A DNA stretch of 35,666 nt from Desulfobacterales bacterium. GTDB lineage: Bacteria > Desulfobacterota > Desulfobacteria > Desulfobacterales > JAUYIZ01. Under the pieces are notes generated by a model. The model had not been told where the DNA came from. It did not search any database and saw only the letters and a program-made list of their open reading frames with translations. The stretch lies in NCBI GenBank assembly GCA_030688615.1, contig JAUYIZ010000050.1, positions 1 to 35,666 of the forward strand, given 5' to 3'. Shown piece by piece: positions 35,536 through 35,666 of the stretch. The stretch's first letter is position 1, and each line of letters starts with the position of its first letter. The position numbers and the translations under genes were made by a program.

Positions 35536-35666
35536 ATGCCTATTTTAGATATCATAAACATTAATAAGAATTTTGACGGGACGATCGCTCTTGATGATTT
35601 TTCCTTAGAGATTGCGCAAAATTCCATCACCGGACTTATAGGCCCTAACGGGGCCGGCAAGACCAC
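35536..35666 (+). CDS. livG: Branched-chain amino acid ABC transporter ATPase, 5' part only
   Basis: The frame runs off the window after 43 codons: MPILDIININKNFDGTIALD, then FSLEIAQNSITGLIGPNGAG with Walker A GPNGAGKTT. It is the normal N-terminus of a LivG-type ATPase, which powers uptake through LivH and LivM. It starts 3 bases after the livM stop. With both permease genes broken it may no longer serve this transporter. Confidence 0.9.
   Translation, partial: MPILDIININKNFDGTIALDDFSLEIAQNSITGLIGPNGAGKT

Overview
The window looks like a chromosomal segment of a Gram-negative deltaproteobacterium (Desulfobacterota, most like Desulfobacterales). The reasons are the style of the core proteins, LolA and PBP1A (a Gram-negative envelope), a LivGHM-type transporter, large PAS-rich kinases, and a remnant of the PAS/LuxR regulators common in that group. 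The genus cannot be told from the sequence alone.

Layout. (1) 1-1470: the right edge of an integrated element. An HTH (excisionase-like) reading frame and a tyrosine integrase sit against the 3' end of a tRNA-Glu(CTC) gene; the body of the element lies off the left side. (2) 1.5-18.2 kb: mostly intact housekeeping DNA. It holds radA, rlmE and a yebC-family gene; a convergent three-gene unit (sensor kinase, sigma-54 response regulator, lolA) joined by 4-base overlaps; grpE-dnaK; a signal recognition particle RNA that appears to be the large type with an Alu domain; exonuclease III; PBP1A; and a tight hisI-hisG-engB-era run. A 139-base imperfect palindrome lies between the kinase and dnaK. (3) 18.2-26.8 kb: an HNH protein, a SCO1-like protein next to a lipoprotein cytochrome c, a decayed periplasmic binding protein gene, a lone molybdenum hydroxylase large subunit whose usual catalytic Glu position reads Met, a broken PAS protein, and a 990-residue hybrid kinase. 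(4) 26.8-35.7 kb: an accessory region with many broken genes. It holds a HigBA-like toxin-antitoxin pair, a DUF6922-like gene followed by an internally deleted AbiEii-like gene, an intact 933-residue primase-helicase-nuclease fusion, a frameshifted DUF6883-like gene with an intact DUF4926-like partner, a 27-codon stub of a TcmP-like gene, half of a polyprenyl synthetase followed by a 55-codon ORF, an AAA/DUF4143 ATPase behind a palindromic promoter, and a livH-livM deletion junction in front of livG.

How the genes work together. The left two thirds carry genome upkeep, chaperone, envelope and histidine functions in compact operons. The right third looks like a turnover zone for defence and conflict genes, where the primase-helicase-nuclease protein is the largest intact candidate system. 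Functions are inferred from motifs and family resemblance; no database search was run.
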